NCBI GenBank assembly: GCA_016197405.1
Contig: JACPVR010000019.1
Span: 62,001 to 126,000 of the forward strand
From: Mycobacterium sp.
GTDB lineage: Bacteria; Actinomycetota; Actinomycetes; Mycobacteriales; Mycobacteriaceae
Length of the DNA stretch: 64,000 nt
Direction of reading: 5' to 3'
Shown: positions 36,748 to 47,200 of the stretch, piece after piece
Layout of the letters: every line of letters begins with the position of its first letter
Numbering within the stretch: position 1 is the first letter of the stretch
Position numbers and translations under genes: made by a program
The notes under the pieces: model-generated
What the model was told of the DNA's origin: nothing
Seen by the model: the letters and a program-made list of their open reading frames with translations, nothing else
Database searches by the model: none

Positions 36748-38051
36748 CAGCGATCCGGCACCGAGACGATGAGGTGGGTGTTGGTACCGCTCATGCCGAA
36801 TGCCGATACCGCACCGAGGCGCCGGCCGTCGCGTGCGGGCCAGTTGGCCATCTTGTCGGCCAGGCGTAAACCCTGTCCGTCCCAGTCGATTTCGCGGCTG
36901 CGTTGGTCGACGTGCAGGGTGGGCGGCACGGTGGCGTGCTCGGCGGCCAGCAGCACCTTGGCCAGGCCGAGCGCGCCGGCGGCGGCCTGGGCGTGTCCGA
37001 TATTGGATTTCACCGAGCCCAGCAGCGGGCCGTGTCCCGACTCGGCGGTGCCGTAGGTCGCGGCCAGCGCATGCAGTTCGACTCGGTCGCCGAGCCGGGT
37101 GCCGGTGCCGTGGCCCTCGATCATGCCGATGTCGTGGGGTTCGACGCCGGCCTGCCGCATGGCCCGGTCGAACAACCTGCTCTGCGCCGGCAGGCTCGGC
37201 GCGGTCAGTCCGGTGGTGCGGCCGTCGGAGTTCAGGCAGCTGGCAGCGATCTCGCCCAGGATGTCGCGGCCGTCGCGCAGCGCCCGCGATCGGCGTTGCA
37301 GTACGAATATCCCGGCCCCCTCGGCCCATACCGTCCCGCCGGCGTGCGCGCTGTAGGGCCGGCAGTGCCCGTCGTCGGAAAGTGCGTGCTGCCGGGAGAA
37401 TTCGACGAAGTAGCCGGGGCTTCCCATGACGGCGACGCCACCGGCAAGTGCCATATCGCAGTCGCCGGCCCGCAGGCCCGAGACCGCGGTGTGCACGGCG
37501 GCCAGCGCCGAGGAACACGAGGTGTCGATGGTCAGTGCAGGCCCGGCAAGGTCGAGGGTGTAGGCGATCCGGCCGGATATGACACCGAGCGAGGTACCCG
37601 TGATGAGGTGACCGCTGTGCGCGGAATAGCCCGACAGTCCGGGGCCGTACTCCAGGGTCGAGGCGCCGATGTAGCAGCCGACGTCATGGCCGGCGATATC
37701 GTCGGGATTGATACCGCTGTTCTCCAGCGCCCGCCAGGCCAGTCGCAGTGCGACGCGCTGTTGCGGGTCCATCGCGACCGCCTCACGCGGGGATATCCCG
37801 AAGAACTCCGGGTCGAATCGGGCCGCGTCGCGCAGGAATCCGCCCAGGTTTTGGATGGGTGTGAAACCGTCCCGGCGGGATCCGTCGAAGAGTGCACCGA
37901 GCGACCAGCCCCGGTCGGTAGGGAATTCGCCCAGGGCTTCACGCTGTTCGGTCAGCATCGACCAGTAGCCGGCGGCGGAGTCGATGCCACCGGGCGCCTC
38001 CAGTGCCATCCCGATGATGACGACCGGATCCGCGCATTCACCGTCGGCCAT
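36747..38051 (-). CDS. mbtC: Mycobactin ketosynthase MbtC
   Basis: A stand-alone ketosynthase of 434 residues that performs the Claisen extension for MbtD. All three catalytic residues are visible: Cys in DTSCSSALAAVH, His in IEGHGTGTRLGD, and His in SVKSNIGHAQAAAG. The substrate-lining GMSGTNTHLIV end is also present. The ATG at 38051 follows GGTGAG at close spacing and lies 14 bases inside mbtT; a GTG two codons earlier is possible. Confidence 0.94.
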   Translation of the reverse strand: MADGECADPVVIIGMALEAPGGIDSAAGYWSMLTEQREALGEFPTDRGWSLGALFDGSRRDGFTPIQNLGGFLRDAARFDPEFFGISPREAVAMDPQQRVALRLAWRALENSGINPDDIAGHDVGCYIGASTLEYGPGLSGYSAHSGHLITGTSLGVISGRIAYTLDLAGPALTIDTSCSSALAAVHTAVSGLRAGDCDMALAGGVAVMGSPGYFVEFSRQHALSDDGHCRPYSAHAGGTVWAEGAGIFVLQRRSRALRDGRDILGEIAASCLNSDGRTTGLTAPSLPAQSRLFDRAMRQAGVEPHDIGMIEGHGTGTRLGDRVELHALAATYGTAESGHGPLLGSVKSNIGHAQAAAGALGLAKVLLAAEHATVPPTLHVDQRSREIDWDGQGLRLADKMANWPARDGRRLGAVSAFGMSGTNTHLIVSVPDR

Positions 38052-38802
38052 CGGCACTCACCAGTTGCGCGACGGTGTCGACATGGTCGTCGAGGTAGAA
38101 GTGGCCGCCGTCGAAAAGGTCGGCGGTGAATCGGCCGGTGGTGTGAATTCCCCAGCGCTGCAGGTGATCGCGTGCGACGCGGTGGTCGTCGGTACCTCCG
38201 AGGGCGTGGATATCGGCGCCGATGCGCACCTCGGCGGCACACGAGTACCGCGCCATCGCCTGGTAGTCGGCCCGGACGGCCCGCACCAGGAGTTCGAGGA
38301 AATCCTCGTCGTCGAGCAGGCGCTGATCGGTTCCGCCGAGGTACAGCATGTCGGCGAGCACATCGGCGTCCGCGGTGGGCAGTGGTGGTAGTTCGGCCAG
38401 CGCCGAGGGCGCCTGCTGTGCCGACACCCACAGCCGCGCCACCTCCACACCGCCGGCCTCGGCGATGCGGGCGAATTCGAATGCGACGACCGCACCCATG
38501 CAGTGCCCGAAGAGCCGGAGCGGTGCGGCCTGCTTCCAGTCGCCTGCGGCGAACAGTTGTCGGGCGAGTTCGCCGACGGTTGGTTCTGCGGGGTGCGAAA
38601 GCCGTTCGGCGCGTTGGGGATATTGCACGATGAAGGTGTCGACGCCGTGGCCGGACAGCGCACGGGCCAATGGCCGATACGCCGCGGCGGCTCCCCCGGC
38701 GTGCGGGAAGAGCACCGCGGCCCCGCCGGTACCGGTGCCGGTACCGGTACCGGGAAAGTGTTTGATCCAGCGCGCGAACGGCTGTGTCCGTGCGACGTCC
38801 AC
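38038..38802 (-). CDS. mbtT: Type II thioesterase MbtT with Cys nucleophile
   Basis: 254 residues of the alpha/beta-hydrolase thioesterase family that edits or releases misloaded NRPS/PKS carriers. The nucleophile elbow is GHCMGA, with Cys101 where most family members have Ser. The Asp (IHALGGTDDHR) and His (FDGGHFYLDDH) positions are present. The N-terminus contains a Gly-Thr run (about residues 18-27) encoded by tandem 6-base repeats at 38726-38753. The GTG at 38802 has GGAG 6 bases upstream. It is the first gene of the mbtT-C-D-E-F-G-H run. In M. tuberculosis a thioesterase is instead part of mbtB, as I recall. Confidence 0.88.
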   Translation of the reverse strand: MDVARTQPFARWIKHFPGTGTGTGTGGAAVLFPHAGGAAAAYRPLARALSGHGVDTFIVQYPQRAERLSHPAEPTVGELARQLFAAGDWKQAAPLRLFGHCMGAVVAFEFARIAEAGGVEVARLWVSAQQAPSALAELPPLPTADADVLADMLYLGGTDQRLLDDEDFLELLVRAVRADYQAMARYSCAAEVRIGADIHALGGTDDHRVARDHLQRWGIHTTGRFTADLFDGGHFYLDDHVDTVAQLVSADGRR

Positions 38803-38838
38803 CGCTCACTCCAAACGTTTAAAACAGGGTGCCCTAAC

Positions 38839-38857
38839 TTTGATAAGGCTACCCTAT
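38839..38857 (-). promoter_or_regulatory. IdeR-type iron box before mbtT
   Basis: TTTGATAAGGCTACCCTAT matches the IdeR consensus TTAGGTTAGGCTAACCTAA at 14 of 19 positions. It lies 37 bases upstream of the mbtT start, in the 139 bases between mbtB and mbtT. This suggests the mbtT-to-mbtH run has its own iron-repressed promoter besides read-through from mbtB. Confidence 0.65.
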
Positions 38858-38941
38858 GAATTACCTGTTCGGCAGGGGTCCCCGACCCGGCCGGCGCCCA
38901 GCTGAGCGCAGGTGTACCGCCAGCTCAACGGCCACACCTGC

Positions 38942-41900
38942 TCAGCTGTGCGACGATGCCCGCGTCAGTTCGGAGGCCACCTCGGCATCGTCCATATGCC
39001 AGATCTCCAGATAGAGTTCGGCCACCTGCGTGAGCCGGTCACTGCCGGGTTCGCGTTCGGCGAGGCGGTCCGCCAACGCCTCGACGGTCCTGGCGGCGAA
39101 CATGTCCGGGACCATGGCGCTCGGGGTGTCGAGCAGATCCCGGATGCGGGCCACGACGGTCGTCGCCAGCACCGAATCTCCGCCCAGCGCGAAGAAGTCG
39201 TCGTCGACACCGATCTCGCTACGGCCCAGCACGCCGCCGATGATGGCGGCCAGCGCACCCTGCAGTGGCGTGGACGGGGCGCGGTAACGGTGTTGTTCGG
39301 GCGCTCCGGCATCGCGCAACCGCTGCGTGACGGCTCGGCGGTCGATCTTGCCGCCGACGGTGAACGGGATCTTCTCGGTGAACACCAGCGACTGCGGAAT
39401 CATGTGCGCGGGAACGATTTCAGCGAGCGCTTCGGTCACCGACGCCTCGGTGACGGCCGGGTCGTCGGCACGCAACAGGGCGCCGAGGATATCGCGGCCC
39501 TCGCCGAATTCGATCACGGCCGCCACGGCGGAGTCGATACCGGGCACGCGTTGCAGCGCGGCTTCGACCTCACCGAGTTCGATGCGGTAGCCGCTGAGTT
39601 TTACCCGATGGTCGGCACGGCCGATGAACTCCAATGTCCCGTCGGGCCAGTACCGCGCCAGGTCACCGGACCGGTACCAGATCGCACCGTCGTGTTCGAC
39701 GAACTTCTCCGCGGTCAGATCGGGTCTGCCGCGATAACCGCGCGCTATCCCCCGCCCGGAGAACCACAGTTCACCGGTCACCCAGTCCGGGCAGTCCGCA
39801 CCGTGCGCGTCGACCACCCGGCAGGCGTTGTTCCCGAACGGCACACCGTAGGGCACCGACGGCCAATGTGTGCGCAGACTTTCCGAAAGGTCCTCGCCCA
39901 CTTCATAAATGGTGCCGTGCACGGCGGTCTCGGTGGCACCGCCGAGTCCGGCGATTCGCGCACCGGGCGATTTTCCGCGCAGGGCGCGCACCAGTTGGGG
40001 GCGCACCCAGTCGCCCCCGGTCAGCACCACCCGCAGGGAGGACAGCGCGGCACCGGTCTCGCGAAGCATCTCCAGCCAGCCCGGCAGGAAGTTCACCACC
40101 GTGACACCGTGGGCGTCGATGAGCCGGGCCCACGCGTCGGGATTGCGCCGGTCACCCTCGTCGACCACGACGATCGCGCCGCCCGCGCGCAGCGTGCCGA
40201 AGATATCGGGAACCGACATATCCGATTCCAGGTGCGAGAGCGCCAGCGCCCGGTCGGCGGGTCCGATGTCGAAATGCGCGTAGAGGAATTCCAGGGTGTT
40301 GAGTACGGCATCGTGCGTCAGCTCGACACCCTTGGGTTCGCCGGTCGAGCCCGAGGTGAACAGCACGTAGGCGAGGTCCTGCGAATCCACCGCCACGGCC
40401 TGGAAATGCTCTGGGTCACCGACTATTTCGGCATCGGCGACGGTGAGGGCGGGGATACCGCAACCGTCGAGGAAGTCCGGCAGCCGCGGTCCGGTCACGA
40501 GGGCGAATTCCACGCCGCCGGTTTCCAGGATGCGCGCGGCCCGTTCGGCCGGCTGGTCAATTCCGACCGGCAGATAGGCAGCCCCCGCCATCAGGATCGC
40601 GAGCAGCGCGGGCACCTGTTCGGCGTTCTTGGGACCCAGCACGGCCACGACGTCACCGTGGCAGACACCGCGCGACTGCAATGCCGCGGCGATCGTCGCC
40701 ACCTTCTCTTCCAGCTGGCGGTAGGTCAGGGTGGTGCCCTCGGCGATCACGGCGACGGCCTCGGGCGACGTGGTGGCGTTGCGCCGGAAACCGTCGAGCA
40801 GATTGTCACCGCTGGGCGGAAAGCTCGTCGCGTTGGCGGCGGCCCGGATCCTGCGTGACGTTTCGCTGACGGCGGGCGGATCGGCGGCATCCCAGGCCGC
40901 GTCGTCGGTTGCGAGTCGCGTCAGCTCGGCGAGGTGGTAGGCGAACATCGCCTCCGGGACACCGGGCGGGAATGCCTCCACCCGGACATCCCAGTTGATC
41001 ATCAGCCCGTTGGTCAGTGGGGTGGCCTGGGCATCGAGCAGCACCTGCGGGCCCTGCGAGATCGTCCAGACGGGTTCGCCGAACTGCTCGGTGACATCAC
41101 CGGCGAACAGATCCCCCAGCCCCAGCGCGCTGGTGTAGACGATGGTGGCCAGGGTCTGCGCACCGCGATGCCTGCTGACATCGCGCAGTACGTCGAGGCC
41201 CGAGACCGCCGAATGTTCGGCGGTGGCGTGCAGCACTTCCTGCACGGCCCTGGCCCGCTCGGCGGGGGTCCTGGTCTCGGTCAGGTCGATATCGAGCATC
41301 AGCGACGAGGTGAAGTCGCCGACCAACTTCTCGACATCGGGGTGATACGGCTCGCGGCCGAACATTGGCAGGTTGAGCAGGAAGCGCGAACTGGTCGACC
41401 AGTGCGCCAGGGTGTTGGCATAGGACGCGGCGACCGCCATCGCGGGCGTGACGCCCCGGCGAGAGGCGGCGGCGAACAGCGCATCCCGGGTAGGGACGTC
41501 GAAGATGTGCCACAACCGGACGCTGCGCAGCGGATCGGCCTGCTCATCGCGTGGAACCAGCGGCAGCGCAGGCGGTCCCGGCAGGTCCGGGATGCGCTCG
41601 GCCCACCACCGCAGATCGTCGGGGGACGGCGGTGGTGTCGCCGCGGTCAGTGCCGCGCGGTACTGCCGGTAGGTGTAGCCGAGCGGGGGCAGCTCGGCAC
41701 CGCGGTAGAGCGCTGCCAGATCCGCCATGAAGTTGCGGTAGCTGACGGCATCGGCGGCCTGCATGTCCATATCGACATGCAGGCGCGTGCCGCCGCCCGC
41801 CAGCAGCGACAGCGATATCTGCAGCACCTCGTCGTCGAGGAGCTGGTGCGACTTGGCGTCGCGGATCTCGTCGAGGCGACGCGCCGCGGCAGCGGGGTCG

Positions 41901-42445
41901 AGGTCGCGCAGGTCGAACAAAGTGACCCCGAGCTCACGGTCCCCGATCCGCTGGGTGCCGTCGCCCAGGATCTCCTGCCGCAGCATGGGGTGGCGGACAC
42001 CGAGCCGGGTTGCGGCGGTGCGCAACCGATCCGGATCGACACCGGCACCGTCGAATTCGACGTACAGATGCGCCGCGACACCGCCGAGTTCCTGCTCACC
42101 GTGCCTGCCCACCCACATGGCGTGTTGGATGGGCGCCAGCGGGAACGGGGCGCCGGGGTCGGCATCCGGGCCGGTGTCGATGGCCGGCGCGGGGTCGGCC
42201 GCGGGAGCCGAGGCGTGCTCGGCGACCAGCCGGGACCACGCCTGCACGGTCGGGTTTGCGGCCAGCGCGGCGAATCCGACGTTGATGCCCTGTTTTCGCC
42301 AGCGTCCCGACAGCGACATCATCCGGATCGAATCGAGACCCGATGCGATCAGGTCGGCACCGGGATCGAGGGTCTCGGGTGGGAGGCCGAGCAGTTCGGC
42401 GACCTCATCGCGAACGGTCTGCGGACGCGTCGGACCACCAGCCAT
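38942..42445 (-). CDS. mbtB: Aryl-oxazoline synthetase MbtB (ArCP-Cy-A-PCP)
   Basis: 1167 residues. The N-terminal aryl carrier domain (IASGLDSIRMMS, Ser39) receives the aryl acid from MbtA. A cyclisation domain (about 100-540; FPLAPIQHAMWVGRHGEQEL, DMDMQAAD) forms the oxazoline with Ser or Thr. The adenylation domain (about 560-1050; YVLFTSGSTGEPKGVELTH, YRSGDLARYWPDG) activates that amino acid, and a PCP (FFALGGDSVLATT, Ser1091) carries it. No thioesterase domain follows; that role is in the separate mbtT. The start has GGAGG 6 bases upstream. Divergent from mbtA across an IdeR-type box. Confidence 0.94.
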   Translation of the reverse strand: MAGGPTRPQTVRDEVAELLGLPPETLDPGADLIASGLDSIRMMSLSGRWRKQGINVGFAALAANPTVQAWSRLVAEHASAPAADPAPAIDTGPDADPGAPFPLAPIQHAMWVGRHGEQELGGVAAHLYVEFDGAGVDPDRLRTAATRLGVRHPMLRQEILGDGTQRIGDRELGVTLFDLRDLDPAAAARRLDEIRDAKSHQLLDDEVLQISLSLLAGGGTRLHVDMDMQAADAVSYRNFMADLAALYRGAELPPLGYTYRQYRAALTAATPPPSPDDLRWWAERIPDLPGPPALPLVPRDEQADPLRSVRLWHIFDVPTRDALFAAASRRGVTPAMAVAASYANTLAHWSTSSRFLLNLPMFGREPYHPDVEKLVGDFTSSLMLDIDLTETRTPAERARAVQEVLHATAEHSAVSGLDVLRDVSRHRGAQTLATIVYTSALGLGDLFAGDVTEQFGEPVWTISQGPQVLLDAQATPLTNGLMINWDVRVEAFPPGVPEAMFAYHLAELTRLATDDAAWDAADPPAVSETSRRIRAAANATSFPPSGDNLLDGFRRNATTSPEAVAVIAEGTTLTYRQLEEKVATIAAALQSRGVCHGDVVAVLGPKNAEQVPALLAILMAGAAYLPVGIDQPAERAARILETGGVEFALVTGPRLPDFLDGCGIPALTVADAEIVGDPEHFQAVAVDSQDLAYVLFTSGSTGEPKGVELTHDAVLNTLEFLYAHFDIGPADRALALSHLESDMSVPDIFGTLRAGGAIVVVDEGDRRNPDAWARLIDAHGVTVVNFLPGWLEMLRETGAALSSLRVVLTGGDWVRPQLVRALRGKSPGARIAGLGGATETAVHGTIYEVGEDLSESLRTHWPSVPYGVPFGNNACRVVDAHGADCPDWVTGELWFSGRGIARGYRGRPDLTAEKFVEHDGAIWYRSGDLARYWPDGTLEFIGRADHRVKLSGYRIELGEVEAALQRVPGIDSAVAAVIEFGEGRDILGALLRADDPAVTEASVTEALAEIVPAHMIPQSLVFTEKIPFTVGGKIDRRAVTQRLRDAGAPEQHRYRAPSTPLQGALAAIIGGVLGRSEIGVDDDFFALGGDSVLATTVVARIRDLLDTPSAMVPDMFAARTVEALADRLAEREPGSDRLTQVAELYLEIWHMDDAEVASELTRASSHS

Positions 42446-42459
42446 ACGACACCTCCGAA

Positions 42460-42478
42460 TTAGTACAGGCTGCCCTAA
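42460..42478 (+). promoter_or_regulatory. IdeR-type iron box between mbtA and mbtB
   Basis: TTAGTACAGGCTGCCCTAA matches TTAGGTTAGGCTAACCTAA at 14 of 19 positions. It is 15 bases from the mbtB start and about 20 bases upstream of the likely mbtA -10, so one site could repress both directions. IdeR control of this divergent region is established in M. tuberculosis. Confidence 0.72.
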
Positions 42479-42499
42479 CTTCGGCCCCGGACGTTACCT

Positions 42500-42505
42500 T
42501 ATATT
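42500..42505 (+). promoter_or_regulatory. Candidate mbtA -10 element
   Basis: TATATT, fitting TANNNT, positioned so that transcription would begin near 42511. The IdeR-type box overlaps the expected -35 area. An in-frame GTG at 42510 coincides with the predicted start point, so a leaderless mbtA 12 codons longer than annotated is possible. Confidence 0.5.
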
Positions 42506-42545
42506 CGATGTGCCCGACACACCTACCGAAGGGGCCGACGCCAGA

Positions 42546-44201
42546 ATGAGCTCCGGCTTGCAGCACGACGAAAAGCCTCTTGTGCAGGGTTTTGTACCGT
42601 TTGACGCAGAACGTGCAAAGCGTTACCGCCAGGCCGGATACTGGCGGGGCCGTGCGCTGGAGACGGTCCTGCGTGATGCGGCGACGGCCTGGCCGGACAA
42701 GCCCGCGGTGATCGACGCACGAGGCAGCCACACCTTCGCCGAGGTGGACGCGCGGGCCGATCGGATGGCGGCGGCGCTCGCCCACCGCGGCATCCGCCCC
42801 GGTGACCGCATGCTGGTGCAACTGCCGAATTCCCGGGAGTTCGCGGTGGCGGTTTTCGCGCTGTTGCGGGCCGGTGTGGTGCCGGTGTTGTGCCTGCCCG
42901 GCCACCGCCGGGCCGAACTGGGGCATTTCGCCGATGTCAGCGGCGCGGTCGGCATGGTGATACCCGACACCGCCGCCGGTTTCGACTACCGGGAGATGGC
43001 GGCGCAGCTCACCGCGACCCGGCCGGCGTTGCGTCACATCCTGGTGGTCGGCAACCCAGGCCCGTTCGAATCCTGGTCCGCCCTGGCTGATTTCGATTCC
43101 GCCGGCCCACCGCAGTTCACCGTCGACACCGGTGAGCCCGCGGTGCTGCTGGTGTCCGGCGGTACCACCGGCCTGCCCAAGTTGATCCCCCGCACCCATG
43201 ACGACTATCTCTACAACGCCACGGTGTGCGCACAGGCTTGCGAGATGGTGCACGACGACGTCTACCTCGTGGCGTTGCCCGCCGGGCACAACTTCCCGTT
43301 CGCCTGCCCCGGACTGCTCGGGTCGATGACGGTCGGCGCCACCACGGTCTTCACCGACGATCCCAGCCCGGAGTGCGTCTTCCCGCTCATCCAGCAGCAC
43401 CGGGTGACGGTGACGGGACTGGTCAACGCGCTGGCCAAACTGTGGACCCAGGCCTGCGAGTGGGAACCGGTGCTGCCGACGTCGCTGCGCCTGGTGCAGG
43501 TCGGCGGGTCCCGGTTGTCACCGGAGGAAGCGCGCCACATCTACGACGGCCTGACCTCGGGCCTGCAGCAGATCTTCGGGATGGCCGAGGGCATGCTGCA
43601 ATTCACCCGGCCGCACGATCCCGTCGAGATCGTGCTCAACACCCAGGGCAGGGCGATGTCGCCGGATGACGAGCTGCGCGTCGTCGACGAGGCCGGACAG
43701 CCGGTGGCCCCCGGCGAGGAGGGTGAGCTGCTGGTGCGCGGGCCCTACACCCTCAACGGCTACTACCGGGCACCCGAGGCCAACACGCGCTCGTTCACCC
43801 CGGACGGTTTCTACCGCAGCGGCGATCGGGTGCGGATCTTCGGCGACGGCCCGCTGGCAGGCAATATCGAGGTCGTCGGCCGGGTCAAAGATGTCATCCA
43901 CCGCGGCGGTGAGACGGTGTCGGCGACCGATCTTGAGGACCACCTATTGACGCATCCGGCGATCTACACCGCGGCCGCCGTCGCACTTCCGGACGAGTAT
44001 CTGGGCGAGAAAATCTGCGCGGCAGTGGTTTTCCGGGCAGCGCCGATCACCCTCGCCGAACTCAACGCCTTCCTGGGCGAACGCGGGGCGTCCGCGCACG
44101 CCCGGCCCGATGCCCTGGTCGCGCTGCCGTCCCTCCCGATGACCGCGGTCGGCAAGATCGACAAGAAGAAGCTCGTCGCCTCCCTCAGAGCATCTGGGTG
44201 A
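42546..44201 (+). CDS. mbtA: Aryl-AMP ligase MbtA
   Basis: A stand-alone adenylation enzyme that activates salicylate-type acids as acyl-AMP and loads them on the aryl carrier domain of MbtB. 551 residues: FVPFDAERAKRYRQAGYWRG start, ATP motif VLLVSGGTTGLPKLIPRTHD, PAGHNFPFACPG, QQIFGMAEGMLQFT, FYRSGDRVRIFG and the C-terminal catalytic Lys region MTAVGKIDKKKLV. The aryl pocket differences that would tell salicylate from 6-methylsalicylate cannot be read by eye. The start ATG 42546 has AAGGGG about 10 bases upstream; a GTG at 42510 is the alternative. Its 3' end overlaps the convergent PKS by 17 bases. Confidence 0.95.
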   Translation: MSSGLQHDEKPLVQGFVPFDAERAKRYRQAGYWRGRALETVLRDAATAWPDKPAVIDARGSHTFAEVDARADRMAAALAHRGIRPGDRMLVQLPNSREFAVAVFALLRAGVVPVLCLPGHRRAELGHFADVSGAVGMVIPDTAAGFDYREMAAQLTATRPALRHILVVGNPGPFESWSALADFDSAGPPQFTVDTGEPAVLLVSGGTTGLPKLIPRTHDDYLYNATVCAQACEMVHDDVYLVALPAGHNFPFACPGLLGSMTVGATTVFTDDPSPECVFPLIQQHRVTVTGLVNALAKLWTQACEWEPVLPTSLRLVQVGGSRLSPEEARHIYDGLTSGLQQIFGMAEGMLQFTRPHDPVEIVLNTQGRAMSPDDELRVVDEAGQPVAPGEEGELLVRGPYTLNGYYRAPEANTRSFTPDGFYRSGDRVRIFGDGPLAGNIEVVGRVKDVIHRGGETVSATDLEDHLLTHPAIYTAAAVALPDEYLGEKICAAVVFRAAPITLAELNAFLGERGASAHARPDALVALPSLPMTAVGKIDKKKLVASLRASG

Positions 44202-47200
44202 CCTTGGCGATGACGGCGCCCGCGGTCGGGTGTTCCCACAACAGCGTGGGCGGCAGCGCGAGCCCGGTCTGCTTCTCCAGCGCACGACGCAGCCGCACGG
44301 TCATGATCGAGTCGACGCCCAATTCCACCAGCGGCAGGTCGGGATCGACGTCGACCTCCGACAACCCCAGCTGGATGGCGACGGCAGCCAGCACCTGTCG
44401 TGCCACCCAGTCCGGGTCGACCGCACCCGACGAGACGGGCGCCGGCGCTTCCTCGGATCCGTCCTCGACGGGGGCGACATCGGCCAGGATGGGTACCGCG
44501 GCGGCCGCCGGAAGAACAGGAAGCACAACGATATTGGGGTCATCGCAGCGCATGGCCAGATCGAGGGCACGCATCGCATCGTCGGCACCGATGGTTCCCA
44601 TACCGAGCGCGTCGAGCTGGGCCGCGACGAAATCCGATGCCGAACCCATCCCGAGACCACGCCACGCCGTCCACGCCACCGCCGTGGTGCGATCGCCGAG
44701 GCTGCGGCGGTGCCGGGCCAGCACGTCGAGGAAGGAGTTCGCGCAGGCGTACGCGCCCTGGCCGGGGAAGCCCGCCAGATAACCGCACGAGGAGAACAGC
44801 ACCATCCAGTCCAGCTGTTCGGGCGGGAAGACCTCGTGCAGCACCAGGGTTCCGCGCACCTTCGGGTGCATGGCCGCGGCGAAATCCTCGGCTGTCGTAT
44901 TCACCAGCAGCGCACCGGCTTCCACTCCGGCGGCGTGTACGACACCGCGCACCGGCGGCAGCTCGCGCAACACCGCACGCAGTGCGTCGGCGGCGCCGGG
45001 TGCCCCGATGTCCAGGGCGGCGACGGTGACCGAGACACCCCGTTCCTCCAGAGCGCTGACCGAACGCACCGCCTCGGAGTCGGCGTGCGCCGCCCAGGTC
45101 GAGCGCTCGGGCAGTCCGGAGCGCGACACCAGTACCAGCCGCCGCGCACCGAGATCGGCGAGCCGCTGGGCGATCCGCAGTCCCAACGCGCCGGTTCCGC
45201 CGGTGACGAGGTAACTGCCACCGGGCGAGCACGCCATCGGGGGCTGCGATCCGGGCCCCGCGGCGGCCAGTCGAGCGACCCGGGCGACGCCGTCGCGGAT
45301 GACGACCACACCGTGACCGGCCGCCTCATCGAGCGCGCCGAGCGGTATCCGGCCGTCGGCCACATCCAGCACCGCGCCCCACAGGTGGGGATGTTCGGCC
45401 GCCGCGACCCTGGCCAGTCCCCATAGCGGCGCGTGTGCCAGGCCGCCACCCTCGTGCACCCCGGTCGTGACAACCCAGAGTCTGGCCCGCAGGGCCGATT
45501 CCCGCAGCCCGATCAGCGTGCGCATCACCAGATCCACCGACGCCTCCGGCGCATCCTCCTGACGCGGCAGCACCACCACATCGATGTGCCCGAGTTCTTC
45601 AGCCATACCGCGGAATTCGCCTGCCTCGGCGCGTGCGGCAAGCTCGGCGGGATCCTCGACGGCGCGGTATGCGACACCGGCGGCGTGCAGATCGGCGACG
45701 GCGCGGCCCAGCCCGTCGGCATCACCGCCGACCAGTATCACCGCGGCCGGCCGGTGTTCCGGCTGCCAGTGCACCGGCTGCCAGGCGAGCCGGTGCAGCA
45801 CACGATGGGCGGCATGCGCCGAGCGCTCCCGGCCGGGGTTCTCCAATTCCTCGAACGTCATACCCGCGATCGACAGCAGTACCGAACCGGTGTCGTCGAC
45901 CACCGACACATCGGTCGTCGTGGTGCCGGGCCTGCGCCGGACCACCAGCATCGCCTGCGCGGGCGCAGCAGCGTGGACATGCACGCTGTCGATGCGCGCG
46001 GGCATCCGCAGCCGGGGCGGGCCGTCGAATATCGTGGAGGCCGCCGATGTCGCGGCATCGATCAGTGACGCCCACGACGTGGGTTGTGAGAGGTCTGCAT
46101 CGGCGGCGACCTCGGCCAGCAGTTCACCGTCACCACACCGCAGATCGGTGATCTGCCAACCGAATCCCATTGCCGCCACACCGAGGCCCGCCAGCGTGTC
46201 GACGATATGCCGCGACGGCAGGGGTTGGGCGCACCGTCGCCGGGCGGCCTCCAGATCCACTGCGGTGCCGACCAGTTCGTCGATGTCATCGTCGACGGCG
46301 ACAACGGCGCTGCTGTGTGTCAGCCAGCCACCGTCGGCGGCATCCTCGGTGTCGGCCAGCCGCGAGGACAGCGTCAGTTCACGGTCGGCCAGCACGACCT
46401 GCAGGTCGCGGGCACGCCCCGGTGCGACCGGGGTGCGCAGCCGGACATCGGCCAGACAGACACCGGTGCGGGTGCGCAAAACGTCCCGGGCCGCGGTCAG
46501 GAAGGTGTTGAGAAGTACTGCGGCGGGCACGATCTCGGTGCCCCCGACGGGATGATCACCGGGATAGGGCCGGTTGCCGTGATCCAGCCGGGTCTGCCAC
46601 ATCCGTGTGCGGATGCTGCCGGTGACATCGGTGTGCCCGCCCAGCAGGGTGTGGCCGGTGCTGTCGTGCAGACCGGATCCGCCGGGTGGTGGTGTCGGCG
46701 TACGCCAGAACCTGCGGTGCTGCCACTGCGTGCCGGGAAGATCACCGGCCCACGCATCGGTGGGGCCGATGCCGTGGTCCACCGACGCGCCGTGACAGTA
46801 CAGCGCGGCCACCGAGGCGGCGACGGCGCGCGACGCCGGGGTGTCGCGCCGCAGCATCGGAACTACGGCGTGCTCGTCGATACCGAGACCCAGCAGCGTC
46901 TCGATGACGGAATGCGCGACGACGGGATGCGCGGAGACTTCGAGGAAGAGCCGGTGGCCGTCCTCGGCGGCGGCCGTCACCGCCTCGGCGAAGCGGACCC
47001 GGCCGCGCAGGTTGCGCACCCAGTAGTCGGCGTCGCGCGGCGCTGCCGAGCGCGGGTCGTCCAGCGCCGTCGAGTACAGCGCCACGCCGGCGGGTCTGCA
47101 CGGGGGTAGACCTGCCACCCCACGTGCGAGGTCGGCGGTCAGTCCGTCCATCGCCGGACTGTGGAACGCCACATCGGTGTTGACGCGGCGCAGCACGACG

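Noticed and set aside
36748..37518. N-terminal extension of mbtD into mbtC
   Set aside because: The region codes for the MbtC ketosynthase in another frame, and MALLPDGRIP at 36747 is a natural PKS subunit start coupled to the mbtC stop.
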